NCBI RefSeq assembly: GCF_001953975.1
Contig: NZ_MBEJ01000127.1
Span: 62,001 to 126,000, forward strand
From: Mycobacterium sp. NS-7484
GTDB lineage: Bacteria > Actinomycetota > Actinomycetes > Mycobacteriales > Mycobacteriaceae
Direction: 5' to 3'
Length of the DNA: 64,000 nucleotides
Shown here: positions 42,472 through 51,534 of the stretch, in pieces
Layout of the letters: each line of letters starts with the position of its first letter
Position numbering within the stretch: position 1 is the first letter of the stretch
Made by a program: the position numbers and the translations under genes
The notes under the pieces: generated by a model
The model's database searches: none
The model's input: only the letters and a program-made list of their open reading frames with translations
Told to the model about the DNA's origin: nothing

Positions 42472-43308
42472 TCAGGAGTGAACGACGCCATCGGCCGCGA
42501 CGGCCGTCGGCACCACCTGCTGCATCGGCGACGGACCCAGCAGCCCGTACAGCGGTCGGGTCCACCGGTACCCTCCGCTGCTGGAGCGGGCGTAGCTGGT
42601 GTGCACGGCGATTGCGGTGGCCGTCACCTCGTCGGCGTCCGGATCGTAATCGCAGACTGCGTCGCCGCGGTCGCACACGCTGATCGTGCGGTTGCCGATC
42701 GAGGCGGGCAGCGGGCCCGGGGCATGGGCCAGGATCGGCCAGTCCTGCGCCACACCTTTACCGGCTCCGCGTATCGCGGTCGCCGTGCCGAGGTTGAGCG
42801 TCGGATCGGTCGGCAACCGGTCGCCGTCGGCGACCAACAGGGCGGCCGCCAGATTCGGGCTACCGGCCAGAGCCGCCAGATTTCGGTGTACCACCATCGC
42901 ACCCTGCGAATAGCCGGCCAGCACCACCTTGGTCGACGGGCACTGCTGGGTGAACGCCGCATACTGGTTGGCCAGCGCCGCCACCCCGGCGTCCACACTG
43001 CTCATGAAACCGCCCCAGCCCAGCAGGTCGCCGTCGGCGGGGACCGGCGCGGCGGGATAGACCACGGCCTCGGCAGTCATCGTCCGGCCGTCCTGCTGCA
43101 CCCACCCGCCGAGGTCTCGCAGAGAGTTGTAGACCACCCGGCCCATGCCGGCATCGGCCGTCGGATCGTCACGCTCACCGGAACCGGCGACGCCGATCCA
43201 GTGGACATCCGGGCAACCGGGCGCCGCCTGTGCTGGGCTCGCGGCCAGCCCGACCGCCGACCCACCGAGCACGGCGGCCGCCGCCAACGCCCACATCTGT
43301 CGCAACAT
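42472..43308 (-). CDS. Secreted cutinase-family serine esterase
   Basis: The chosen ATG (MLRQMWALAAAAV) gives 278 residues with a cleavable signal peptide ending AQAAPGC. The cutinase fold is shown by CPDVHWIGVAGSGERDD near the mature N-terminus and VVLAGYSQGAMVVHR with the catalytic serine in GYSQG. A disulphide pair (CDRGDAVCDYD) and an HTSYARSS histidine complete the picture. Mycobacterial cutinase-like proteins are esterases or phospholipases rather than true cutinases. A start 11 codons earlier would add a polar piece before the signal and is less likely. Confidence 0.9.
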   Translation of the reverse strand: MLRQMWALAAAAVLGGSAVGLAASPAQAAPGCPDVHWIGVAGSGERDDPTADAGMGRVVYNSLRDLGGWVQQDGRTMTAEAVVYPAAPVPADGDLLGWGGFMSSVDAGVAALANQYAAFTQQCPSTKVVLAGYSQGAMVVHRNLAALAGSPNLAAALLVADGDRLPTDPTLNLGTATAIRGAGKGVAQDWPILAHAPGPLPASIGNRTISVCDRGDAVCDYDPDADEVTATAIAVHTSYARSSSGGYRWTRPLYGLLGPSPMQQVVPTAVAADGVVHS

Positions 43309-43426
43309 GTCGTCCCCAACCCGTGTAGCTCGTCTATGCAATAGAGATCGGCTCAGCTGTCACACGCGTTACACCGAACGAGAATCCAGGCCAACGCACG
43401 AAACGGCGCCCACCACATGGGAGGGA

Positions 43427-44428
43427 TCAGAACGGGAGCCCGATCGCCCGGGTGATGCTCGGCAGCTTGGCGAACGGATCCTCGAAATGCGGCAGCTGCG
43501 GCGGCGGGATTTTCGTCCAATCGATCGGCGGGAGCTGCGGTGGTGGGATCTTCGTCCAATCAATCGGCGGCAGCTGCGGCGGGGGGACCTTCGTCCAGTC
43601 CACCGCAGGAAGGTTCGCACCGGCTGCAACGGCCGGGCCCAGCATCAACGCCGATAGCCCGTCCGCCGGAGGTACCGCCGGATTTCCCCAGGGATTCTGG
43701 CGGTTCTGGTTGTCCCACGCGATGAGGAAGTTGGCCAACACGTTCAGTGCCCCGTTGCCGACCCACCCCGTCGTCCCGGTCACGGCACTGATCAACGCGT
43801 CGATACCGGGCTGTGCGTTCGCCGCCGCAACGGCGGACTGCCAGGCGGGGTTCACCGGTCCGAGGCCGAAGTCGAGAGCCGGCCAGGCCGGTGCGGCGGC
43901 CGATGCTGGGGGCACGGCAGCAGGAGCCGCCGACACAGCCGGGACCGGCGGAGCCGGCGAAACGACCTTGGCCGGCGGCACGGTCGGGACGGCGAAGATG
44001 TCGGCCAGTCCCCCACCCGAATCGATCGCAGGTGTGGCCGCAGCGACGGGCTTCGGGGCGGAGGCCGACGGTGACGTCGGCAGAAGTGCTTCCAAGTTGG
44101 GTGCGACCGAGTGGGCGGCAACCGGTTTCGCCGGTGCCGGTGCCAGCGCTGGCGCTGGCGCCGGTGCCGCGGGCGACGACGCGGCGACGGCCGGGCCCGT
44201 GTTCTCGGCCGGCGCGGTCTCCGGCCGCTTTGTGGTCACCCCGATCAGAGCCGCTACCGCGACAACGGCGACTGTCGTCGAGATGCCCGCGACGATTCGC
44301 GACGGGGTCAGCTGACCGCGGATCTGTTCGGCGCGCGCCGTCACCGTCGGCGTCGGTTCGGTTACCTCGACGTCCACGTCATACCTCGGCTTTCGGCGGG
44401 AGCTCGTAGCCGTCAACTCTTTCGCCAT
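43427..44428 (-). CDS. Pro/Ala-rich membrane-anchored protein with C-terminal 13-residue repeats
   Basis: The 333-residue protein has one membrane span at about residues 45-65 (IVAGISTTVAVVAVAALIGV). A long Ala/Pro-rich extracytoplasmic stretch follows, then a small globular part (about 195-265), and finally three copies of a 13-residue unit of the form DWTKIPPPQLPPI. The 39-base repeats at 43491-43607 encode them. The composition suggests a cell-wall-spanning protein. No family was recognised and no function is offered. The gene lies between a cutinase gene and tuf. Confidence 0.75.
   Translation of the reverse strand: MAKELTATSSRRKPRYDVDVEVTEPTPTVTARAEQIRGQLTPSRIVAGISTTVAVVAVAALIGVTTKRPETAPAENTGPAVAASSPAAPAPAPALAPAPAKPVAAHSVAPNLEALLPTSPSASAPKPVAAATPAIDSGGGLADIFAVPTVPPAKVVSPAPPVPAVSAAPAAVPPASAAAPAWPALDFGLGPVNPAWQSAVAAANAQPGIDALISAVTGTTGWVGNGALNVLANFLIAWDNQNRQNPWGNPAVPPADGLSALMLGPAVAAGANLPAVDWTKVPPPQLPPIDWTKIPPPQLPPIDWTKIPPPQLPHFEDPFAKLPSITRAIGLPF
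43491..43607 (-). repeat. Three tandem 39-base in-frame repeats
   Basis: Each 39-base unit encodes a 13-residue piece with core DWTK(I/V)PPPQLP. The DNA copies differ at several positions, mostly silent, so the repeat is under protein-level constraint and not very recent. Confidence 0.85.
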
Positions 44429-44489
44429 CGGCTAATGGCGCACTATATCGAGTCCCCACGTGTCCAGGCCAGAAGTCCGTGGAATAGCA

Positions 44490-44521
44490 AACGGCGCCCA
44501 CCCTTTCGGGTGAGCGCCGTT
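44490..44521 (-). terminator. Hairpin terminator after tuf
   Basis: AACGGCGC and CACCC on one side pair with GGGTG and GCGCCGTT on the other around TTTC, with a C/A mismatch in the middle. It lies about 20 bases beyond the tuf stop on the minus strand. Confidence 0.8.
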
Positions 44522-44541
44522 CGTCGTGCTAGGTCAGATCA

Positions 44542-45732
44542 TCACTTGATGATCTTGGTAACCCGGCCGGCGCCGACGGTACGGCCGCCCTCGCGGATCG
44601 CGAAGCGCAGGCCCTCGTCCATGGCGACGGGCTGGATCAGCTTGACGGAGATGTCGGTGTTGTCACCGGGCATCACCATCTCGGTGCCCTCGGGCAGGGT
44701 CACCACGCCGGTCACGTCCGTGGTACGGAAGTAGAACTGCGGACGGTAGTTGTTGAAGAACGGCGTGTGGCGGCCACCCTCGTCCTTGGACAGGATGTAG
44801 ACGCTGCCCTCGAACTCGGTGTGCGGGGTGGTGGTGCCGGGCTTGACCACAACCTGGCCACGCTCGACGTCCTCGCGCTTGATGCCACGAACCAGCAGAC
44901 CGACGTTGTCGCCGGCCTGGCCCTGGTCGAGCAGCTTGCGGAACATTTCCACACCGGTGACGGTGGTCTTGGTCGTGGTCGGGCGGATGCCGACGATCTC
45001 GACCTCTTCGTTGACGTTGATCACGCCACGCTCGACGCGACCGGTCACCACGGTGCCACGACCGGTGATGGTGAAGACGTCCTCGACGGGCATCAGGAAC
45101 GGCTTGTCGGTCTCACGAACCGGATCCGGGATCGACTCGTCGACGGCCTCCATGAGGTCCTCGACCGACTTGACCCACTTGGGGTCACCCTCGAGCGCCT
45201 TCAGCGCGGAGACCCGGATCACCGGGGCGTCCTCGTCGAAGTCCTGGGCGGCCAGCAGTTCGCGGACCTCCATCTCGACGAGCTCGAGGAGCTCCTCGTC
45301 GTCGACCATGTCCGACTTGTTCAGCGCCACGAGGATGTAGGGCACACCCACCTGACGGCCCAGCAGCACGTGCTCGCGGGTCTGCGGCATCGGGCCGTCG
45401 GTCGCGGCGACCACCAGGATCGCGCCGTCCATCTGGGCGGCACCGGTGATCATGTTCTTGATGTAGTCGGCGTGGCCGGGGGCGTCCACGTGTGCGTAGT
45501 GGCGCTTCTCGGTCTGGTACTCAACATGCGAGATGTTGATGGTGATACCGCGCTGACGCTCTTCAGGCGCGTTGTCGATCTGGTCGAATGCGCGCGACTC
45601 GTTCAAATCGGGGTACTTGTCGTGCAGAACCTTGGTGATTGCTGCGGTGAGCGTGGTCTTGCCGTGGTCAACGTGACCGATGGTCCCGATGTTGACGTGC
45701 GGCTTCGTCCGCTCGAACTTCGCCTTCGCCAC
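44542..45732 (-). CDS. tuf: Elongation factor Tu
   Basis: This 396-residue GTPase starts at a GTG with AGGAGG upstream. The G motifs GHVDHGKTT, DAPGH and NKSDMVDD are intact, and domains II and III follow with the usual C-terminus GRTVGAGRVTKIIK. EF-Tu brings aminoacyl-tRNA to the ribosome. It follows fusA after 88 bases and is terminated by a hairpin at 44490-44521. Confidence 0.99.
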   Translation of the reverse strand: MAKAKFERTKPHVNIGTIGHVDHGKTTLTAAITKVLHDKYPDLNESRAFDQIDNAPEERQRGITINISHVEYQTEKRHYAHVDAPGHADYIKNMITGAAQMDGAILVVAATDGPMPQTREHVLLGRQVGVPYILVALNKSDMVDDEELLELVEMEVRELLAAQDFDEDAPVIRVSALKALEGDPKWVKSVEDLMEAVDESIPDPVRETDKPFLMPVEDVFTITGRGTVVTGRVERGVINVNEEVEIVGIRPTTTKTTVTGVEMFRKLLDQGQAGDNVGLLVRGIKREDVERGQVVVKPGTTTPHTEFEGSVYILSKDEGGRHTPFFNNYRPQFYFRTTDVTGVVTLPEGTEMVMPGDNTDISVKLIQPVAMDEGLRFAIREGGRTVGAGRVTKIIK

Positions 45733-45820
45733 TGTGGTGTCCTCCTGGACTGTGTTGGTGCTTGTACTTAAGCAGTGTTGATGTGTTCAGTTGTGATTCC
45801 GCTGAGGGGCGGGCCAGAGC

Positions 45821-47923
45821 TTACTGACCCGTCGCCTTCGCGATGATCTCCTTCGACACGTTCGCCGGAACCTCGGCGTACGAGTCGAACACCATGGAGT
45901 AGTTCGCCCGGCCCTGGGTCTTCGACCGAAGGTCGCCGACATAGCCGAACATCTCCGACAGCGGCACCTGTGCCTTGACGACACGCGCACCGCTGCGCTC
46001 CTCCATGGCCTGGATCTGACCACGGCGGGAGTTCAGGTCGCCGATCACGTCGCCCATGTAGTCCTCGGGCGTCGTGACCTCGACAGCCATGATGGGCTCC
46101 AGGATGACCGGCTGGGCCGCCTGAGCGGCCTTCTTCAGCACCTGCGAACCCGCCACCTTGAACGCCATTTCCGAGGAGTCGACCTCGTGGTAGGCGCCAT
46201 CGAGCAGCGTCACCTTCAGGTTCACCAGCGGGTAGCCGGCGAGCACACCGTACTGCATCGCGTCCTGCGCACCGGCATCCACCGACGGGATGTACTCACG
46301 CGGGATGCGGCCACCGGTGACCTTGTTCTCGAACTCGTAGGTGGCACCGTCCTCGCCGACGAACGGCTCGAGGTCGATCAACACCTTCGCGAACTGGCCC
46401 GAGCCACCCGTCTGCTTCTTGTGGGTGAACTCGACCTTCTCCACCTTGCGGCGGATGGTCTCGCGGTAGGCCACCTGCGGCTTGCCGACGTTGGCCTCGA
46501 CCTTGAACTCGCGACGCATACGGTCGACGAGGATGTCGAGGTGCAGCTCGCCCATGCCGCCGATGACGGTCTGGCCGGTCTCGGCGTCCAGGTGCACCTT
46601 GAAGGTGGGGTCCTCTTCGGCGAGCTTCTGGATCGCGGTGCCCAGCTTCTCCTGGTCACTCTTGGTCTTGGGCTCGATGGCCACCTCGATCACCGGATCC
46701 GGGAAGGTCATCGACTCGAGCACGACCTGCTGGTTCGGATCGCACAAGGTGTCGCCGGTGGTGGTGTCCTTCAGACCGATCACCGCGTAGATGTGACCAG
46801 CGGAGGCCGACTCGACGGGGTTCTCCTTGTTGGCGTGCATCTGGAACAGCTTGCCCAGCCGCTCCTTCTTGCCCTTGGTGGCGTTGATGACCTGCGCACC
46901 GGACTCGACCTTGCCCGAGTACACCCGGACGTAGGTGAGCTTGCCGAAGAAGGGGTGCACGGCGATCTTGAATGCCAGTGCGGCGAACGGCTCGTCGACC
47001 GACGGCTTGCGCAGGACCTCGTCGTCCTCCTTGCCGGGGACGTGACCCTTGACCGACTCGACGTCCAGCGGCGAGGGCAGGTAGTCGATGACGGCGTCCA
47101 GCATCGGCTGCACACCCTTGTTCTTGAACGCACTGCCGCACAGCACCGGGTACAGCTCGCTGTTCACGGTCAGCTTGCGGATGGCGCCCTTGATCTCATC
47201 GATGGTGAGCTCTTCGCCACCGAGGTACTTCTCCAGAAGTTCCTCGTCGGTCTCGGCGACGGTGTCCAGCAGCTCGCTGCGGTACTGCTCGGCCTTCTCG
47301 ACCAGGTCGGCCGGGATCTCGACGGTCTCGTAGCTCTCACCGAGCTTCGTCTCGCCACGCCACACCTTGGCCTTCATCTCGACCAGGTCGACGATGCCCT
47401 CGAAGTCGTTCTCAGCACCGATCGGCAGCTGGATCACCAGCGGCTTGGCGCCGAGGCGGTCCTTGATGGTCTGCACGGTGAAGTAGAAGTCCGCACCGAG
47501 CTTGTCCATCTTGTTGACGAAGCAGATCCGCGGCACGTCGTACTTGTCGGCCTGACGCCACACCTGCTCGGACTGCGGCTCGACACCTTCCTTGCCGTCG
47601 AACACGGCGACGGCACCATCGAGCACGCGCAGGCTGCGCTCCACCTCGACGGTGAAGTCGACGTGCCCGGGGGTGTCGATGATGTTGATCTGGTTGCCGT
47701 TCCAGAAGCAGGTGACGGCGGCGGAGGTGATGGTGATACCACGCTCCTGCTCCTGCTCCATCCAGTCGGTCGTGGAGGCACCGTCGTGCGTCTCACCGAT
47801 CTTGTAGTTGACGCCGGTGTAATAGAGGATGCGCTCTGTCGTCGTCGTCTTGCCGGCGTCGATGTGCGCCATGATGCCGATGTTGCGGACCTTGTTCAGG
47901 TCAGTCAGCACGTCCTGTGCCAC
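45821..47923 (-). CDS. fusA: Elongation factor G
   Basis: This protein of 700 residues has GTPase motifs AHIDAGKTTTTER, DTPGHVDFTVEVERSLR and NKMDKLGADF, followed by the four other EF-G domains, including the tip of domain IV near HKKQTGGSGQF. It drives translocation. The start is a GTG. It stands between rpsG and tuf in the streptomycin operon order typical of bacteria. Confidence 0.99.
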   Translation of the reverse strand: MAQDVLTDLNKVRNIGIMAHIDAGKTTTTERILYYTGVNYKIGETHDGASTTDWMEQEQERGITITSAAVTCFWNGNQINIIDTPGHVDFTVEVERSLRVLDGAVAVFDGKEGVEPQSEQVWRQADKYDVPRICFVNKMDKLGADFYFTVQTIKDRLGAKPLVIQLPIGAENDFEGIVDLVEMKAKVWRGETKLGESYETVEIPADLVEKAEQYRSELLDTVAETDEELLEKYLGGEELTIDEIKGAIRKLTVNSELYPVLCGSAFKNKGVQPMLDAVIDYLPSPLDVESVKGHVPGKEDDEVLRKPSVDEPFAALAFKIAVHPFFGKLTYVRVYSGKVESGAQVINATKGKKERLGKLFQMHANKENPVESASAGHIYAVIGLKDTTTGDTLCDPNQQVVLESMTFPDPVIEVAIEPKTKSDQEKLGTAIQKLAEEDPTFKVHLDAETGQTVIGGMGELHLDILVDRMRREFKVEANVGKPQVAYRETIRRKVEKVEFTHKKQTGGSGQFAKVLIDLEPFVGEDGATYEFENKVTGGRIPREYIPSVDAGAQDAMQYGVLAGYPLVNLKVTLLDGAYHEVDSSEMAFKVAGSQVLKKAAQAAQPVILEPIMAVEVTTPEDYMGDVIGDLNSRRGQIQAMEERSGARVVKAQVPLSEMFGYVGDLRSKTQGRANYSMVFDSYAEVPANVSKEIIAKATGQ

Positions 47924-48010
47924 GGAAGTCTTCCCAACTCTTTCGCTTGCTTGATTAGGTGTTCGATTACGCGCCCGCCTGCACCCGACGCTGGATGCCG
48001 GGCGCGGGTA

Positions 48011-48481
48011 TCACCAGCGGTAGTGCGCGAAAGCCCGGTTCGCTTCGGCCATCTTGTGAGTGTCCTCACGACGCTTCACAGCGGCACCGAGGCCGTTGCT
48101 GGCATCCAGGATCTCGTTGGCGAGGCGCTCGACCATGGTCTTCTCGCGACGGGCCTTGGAGAAGCTCACCAGCCAGCGCAGGGCCAGCGTGGTGGAGCGA
48201 TCGGGGCGCACCTCGACCGGCACCTGGTAGGTGGCACCACCAACGCGACGGCTACGCACCTCCAGGGCGGGCTTGACGTTGTCCAGCGCGCGCTTGAGGG
48301 TGACGACCGGGTCGGTACCGGTCTTGTCGCGGGCCTGCTCCAGCGCACCGTAGACAATGCGCTCGGCCAGCGACTTCTTGCCGTCCAGCAGAACCTTGTT
48401 GACCAGCTGGGTGACCAGCTGCGACCCGTAGACCGGATCGTTGACCAACGGACGCTTCGGCGCGGGTCCCTTGCGCGGCAT
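48011..48481 (-). CDS. rpsG: 30S ribosomal protein S7
   Basis: This 156-residue S7 begins MPRKGPAPKRPLVNDPVYGS and includes VEVRSRRVGGATYQVPVEVRP, the rRNA- and mRNA-facing hairpin. S7 starts assembly of the head of the small subunit. The ATG overlaps the rpsL stop by one base. Confidence 0.99.
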   Translation of the reverse strand: MPRKGPAPKRPLVNDPVYGSQLVTQLVNKVLLDGKKSLAERIVYGALEQARDKTGTDPVVTLKRALDNVKPALEVRSRRVGGATYQVPVEVRPDRSTTLALRWLVSFSKARREKTMVERLANEILDASNGLGAAVKRREDTHKMAEANRAFAHYRW

Positions 48482-48855
48482 CAGCTCTTCTCCTTCTTCG
48501 CGCCGTAACGGCTACGGGCCTGCTTGCGGTTCTTGACGCCCTGGGTGTCGAGCGACCCGCGGATGATCTTGTAGCGAACGCCGGGGAGGTCCTTCACACG
48601 ACCGCCGCGCACCAGCACCATCGAGTGCTCCTGCAGGTTGTGGCCCTCACCGGGGATGTAAGCGGTGACCTCGACCGCGCTGGTCAGCTTCACGCGTGCG
48701 ACCTTGCGAAGCGCCGAGTTCGGCTTCTTCGGGGTGGTGGTGTACACGCGGGTGCACACGCCGCGGCGCTGCGGGCTGCCCTTGAGAGCCGCCGTCTTCA
48801 CCTTGGCGACCTTGTCGCGGCGACCCTTGCGGACCAGCTGGTTGATGGTTGGCAT
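48481..48855 (-). CDS. rpsL: 30S ribosomal protein S12
   Basis: The 124-residue protein has the decoding-centre loops TTTPKKPNSALRKV (Lys43) and GRVKDLPGVRY (Lys88). Both lysines are wild type, so no classical streptomycin-resistance change is present. It is the first gene of the rpsL-rpsG-fusA-tuf run. The 269 bases upstream, to the next gene, should hold the promoter, but I could not place it. Confidence 0.99.
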   Translation of the reverse strand: MPTINQLVRKGRRDKVAKVKTAALKGSPQRRGVCTRVYTTTPKKPNSALRKVARVKLTSAVEVTAYIPGEGHNLQEHSMVLVRGGRVKDLPGVRYKIIRGSLDTQGVKNRKQARSRYGAKKEKS

Positions 48856-49124
48856 GTACCGGCTTTCTCTGTGTTGCTTCTTGCTGTTTAAGTCTCTGTA
48901 CTGCAGTTATCCCCCGACCGCGTACCCCGCGTCCGGGCGTGTCGCACGTTCCTACACCGGCGGAATTCCGATGCGTGATAGACATGCAGAGTGGCCCGGC
49001 GTGCGGGCACGCTTGCGAAGCACTCAGCCGCGTGCGCCTTCCGGCCAGGCACGATCTACCACAATACCAGGGCTGGCCGTGCCGAACCAAACCCGCTCAC
49101 GACGACCTATTCCCAGGTCAGACG

Positions 49125-49748
49125 CTACGACCCCGTTTGCCCCATACCGGAGGCCAACCGCCGAAGCATATCGGTGAACACCGCATCGGTGTCGATGTCA
49201 TCCATCACACCCGTCATTTCCAGCAGCACGAAACCGTGCAGGGCCGACCAGAACTGCAGGGCGGCGTAGAACGCGTCCTCCCCCTGCAGCCCGTAGGAGG
49301 CCAGGACCTCGATCACCGGTCCGGCCGCGGCCCGGGTGGCTGCCGAGTATTCAGGGTCGTCGCCGCCGAACGGCATGCGGGTGAACGCCGAGTAGCGGCC
49401 CGGATGGTGGTGCGCATAGCTGCGGTAGGCACTGGCCATCACCGACACCGCATCATCGCGGGTCCGGCCGGCGCCGACGGTGTTCAACATTTCGATGATG
49501 TCGTCGATGACCCGCATGCGCACAGTCCGGCGCAGGTCGTCGAGGCTGTGCACGTGGTTGTAGAGCGACGGCCCCTTGGTGCCGAGCTGCCCGGCGAGCG
49601 CATTGATCGTCAGCGCATCCCAACCTTCACGGTCCAGAAACGTCAGTGCCGCGTTGACGATGGTCTCGCGGCTGAGCTTGGTGGTCCGCGCCGGCCGTAC
49701 CTGGGCACGTTTGGTGCCAGCCGCCTGGGGCTCCGGCCGAGCTGACAT
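49125..49748 (-). CDS. TetR-family transcriptional regulator (Rv0681-like)
   Basis: The 207-residue protein has a TetR helix-turn-helix (LSRETIVNAALTFLDREGWDA, NALAGQLGTKGPSLYNHVHSLDDLRR-like) and a C-terminal domain with ALQFWSALHGFVLLEMTG, the WHG motif of the TetR_C_33 type. It sits beside rpsL, as Rv0681 does in M. tuberculosis. Targets are unknown. Two lipoprotein genes follow on the same strand after a 94-base gap. Confidence 0.9.
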   Translation of the reverse strand: MSARPEPQAAGTKRAQVRPARTTKLSRETIVNAALTFLDREGWDALTINALAGQLGTKGPSLYNHVHSLDDLRRTVRMRVIDDIIEMLNTVGAGRTRDDAVSVMASAYRSYAHHHPGRYSAFTRMPFGGDDPEYSAATRAAAGPVIEVLASYGLQGEDAFYAALQFWSALHGFVLLEMTGVMDDIDTDAVFTDMLRRLASGMGQTGS

Positions 49749-49842
49749 GTGGGCACTGCCTTCGGGTCGAGGGGATCTTGGGGTTCACGTATACGGCCCC
49801 CGTGGGGTCGCCGTGAAACTCTAGCCCCTCAGGCAGGTCAGA

Positions 49843-50373
49843 TCAGTTCACCCGGCCCTGACTGAGCCGGGCGAGTTTCTCAGTGATCTGACACAGATCG
49901 GGCAGCGTGGCCGGGTTCATCGTCTGGATCGACCAGGTGACGACGTCGTCGCCCTTGGCCACATAGATGCTGCACACGTTCGCGTCCGCGGCACGGAAAC
50001 CCTTGTTCCCGTCGATCGTCAGCTCCGTCAGAGTCCGTCCGGCTCGCGTCTCCAACGTGCGCTCGGTGTCCATGTCACTACCCCGGTACCACCAGGTGGA
50101 GATGCCCATGCCCGCACCGAAGGTGCCCAGCATCGAGTTCTCCTGCCAGAAGCAGCCGGTGTCGCTGACCACGGCCTTGCTGAACATCGACGAGCCCACC
50201 GCCTCGACGATGTCGGCATCGGTGATGCCGTTGCAATCCGCGCCGTGAAAGCCCCCGCCGATGGATTCCGGCTCCGGGGGCGGCGCGGTGTCGGACCGAC
50301 CACAGGCGGCCAGCGTCATCAGCCCGGCCGCCACGGCGGCCAGGCACAACGCAGTGCGGGAGCGGTGCGCCAC
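49843..50373 (-). CDS. DUF3558-type lipoprotein (Rv0679c-like)
   Basis: This 176-residue protein begins with a lipoprotein signal (LCLAAVAAGLMTLAACG, lipid Cys at 24). The mature part has the DUF3558 pattern: an early cysteine (GADCNGITDADI), GCFWQ, and a late cysteine (VCSIY, then LCQITEKLA). Family members are exported mycobacterial proteins without known activity; Rv0679c was studied as a cell-envelope antigen. It starts one base after the stop of a related lipoprotein gene and probably shares its transcript. Confidence 0.8.
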   Translation of the reverse strand: MAHRSRTALCLAAVAAGLMTLAACGRSDTAPPPEPESIGGGFHGADCNGITDADIVEAVGSSMFSKAVVSDTGCFWQENSMLGTFGAGMGISTWWYRGSDMDTERTLETRAGRTLTELTIDGNKGFRAADANVCSIYVAKGDDVVTWSIQTMNPATLPDLCQITEKLARLSQGRVN

Positions 50374-50374
50374 G

Positions 50375-50950
50375 TCAGAGTTCCGATTGCAGGGTGGCCG
50401 AAAGCAGCTTCTTGGCGTCGCGGCACGGGTCGCCCTTGCCGACGCTGCCGGCGCCCCGGAACTGCACCCACCAGCTGATCACGCCTGATCCGGCGGCCGC
50501 GGTCGCCGAACAGGCCGCACCGGTGACGTCCCGCCGCGCCAGGAACGCCTGGTGCCGTTCCACCACGACATCGGTGATCTCGGCGTTGCGGCTGCGGGCC
50601 ACCGCCCGCTCACGCGCCAAAGATCCCTCCTCGAACCACGCGAAGATGACGTCGAGCATCGCCAGCGATTCGGAATCCGGCCCGGCGCCGGGGTTCAGCT
50701 TGCGTGACAGCACGTACTGACACACCGCGCCGCTGTAGGGCCGGACGATGTTGTCGGCGGTGAGAATCTCCTGGATCGTGCTGTCGACCAACAGCCCACA
50801 CCGGTCGTCGACGTATCCAAAGCTGCGGTCTGGATCGGCGGTGTCAGTCGACGCACGCTGAGCCGCCCCGTCGATGGTGTGCGCACACCCCGCGACGGTC
50901 ACCACGGCCGTGACCGCCACGGCAGCAGCCCGAGCAACACACCGACGCAT
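50375..50950 (-). CDS. DUF3558-type lipoprotein (Rv0680c-like)
   Basis: The chosen ATG (MRRCVARAAAVAVTAVVTVAGC) gives 191 residues with a lipobox Cys at 22. The mature domain has CGLLVDSTIQEIL, CQYVLSR, AACSATAAAG and DPCRDAKKLL, the four-cysteine pattern of DUF3558-like proteins. A much longer open frame upstream is rejected because it has no signal and runs across the promoter of the plus-strand gene at 51113. It is divergent from the DUF3060 pair. The function is unknown. Confidence 0.8.
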   Translation of the reverse strand: MRRCVARAAAVAVTAVVTVAGCAHTIDGAAQRASTDTADPDRSFGYVDDRCGLLVDSTIQEILTADNIVRPYSGAVCQYVLSRKLNPGAGPDSESLAMLDVIFAWFEEGSLARERAVARSRNAEITDVVVERHQAFLARRDVTGAACSATAAAGSGVISWWVQFRGAGSVGKGDPCRDAKKLLSATLQSEL

Positions 50951-51112
50951 TGCTGACCACGGTACCCAGCACGGACACCGCCCGCGACTCGTCGGCGCCG
51001 CCCGCGTCAAACTGGGCAACACCTGCCGCGGTGCCGAGGCCGCCCCGTACTCTTCGTTGCAGCGGACTGTGCGTTGCAGCAGAGTCGCAGCGGATCGGAA
51101 GGGGATCTCACC

Positions 51113-51502
51113 GTGAATTGGACAGCTGTGGGACGGACGAAGCTCGTTGGGCTGGCCGTCGGTGTGCTCGCATTGCCGCTCGCCTCGACCGTCGGGGTGC
51201 CCAGCGCAGCAGCCAAGAACGGCGACACCCACATCACCGGCCAGGGCCTCGAACAAACGTTGGACTGCAACAACTCCACGCTGTTGGTGAACGGCACCGG
51301 TAACCGGATCAACGCGATGGGTACCTGCTGGGCCGTGACGGTGCAGGGGTCCTCCAACGTGGTGATCGCGGAGAACGTCATCAACGACATCACCGTGTAC
51401 GGCTGGGATCAGACGGTTTTCTTCAAGAACGGTGACCCGGCGCTGATCGACCGCGGCCGTGAACTGGCGTTGGTCAACCAGATCAGCCGCGTACCCGCGT
51501 GA
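51113..51502 (+). CDS. Exported DUF3060-type protein
   Basis: This 129-residue protein starts at a GTG with GAAGGGGA upstream. It has a signal peptide ending SAAAK and a short beta-solenoid-like body: TLDCNNSTLLVNGTGNRINAMGTC, VTVQGSSNVVIAENVIND. The repeated Asn/Gly turns and the paired cysteines are typical of DUF3060, a mycobacterial exported family. It overlaps or nearly abuts a second DUF3060 gene. In M. tuberculosis mmpS5/mmpL5 stand at this place. The function is unknown. Confidence 0.75.
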   Translation: MNWTAVGRTKLVGLAVGVLALPLASTVGVPSAAAKNGDTHITGQGLEQTLDCNNSTLLVNGTGNRINAMGTCWAVTVQGSSNVVIAENVINDITVYGWDQTVFFKNGDPALIDRGRELALVNQISRVPA

Positions 51503-51534
51503 GGAAGCCTGAGGAAGAAAGTAGAGACAGACCC

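Noticed and set aside
43452..44315. A Gly/Ala-rich plus-strand frame resembling PE_PGRS-type sequence
   Set aside because: It is the reverse complement of the Pro/Ala-rich gene; there is no PE domain or signal.
46187..48508. A 773-codon open frame opposite fusA and rpsG
   Set aside because: It is an antisense shadow of fusA and rpsG caused by GC bias; no protein family features are visible.
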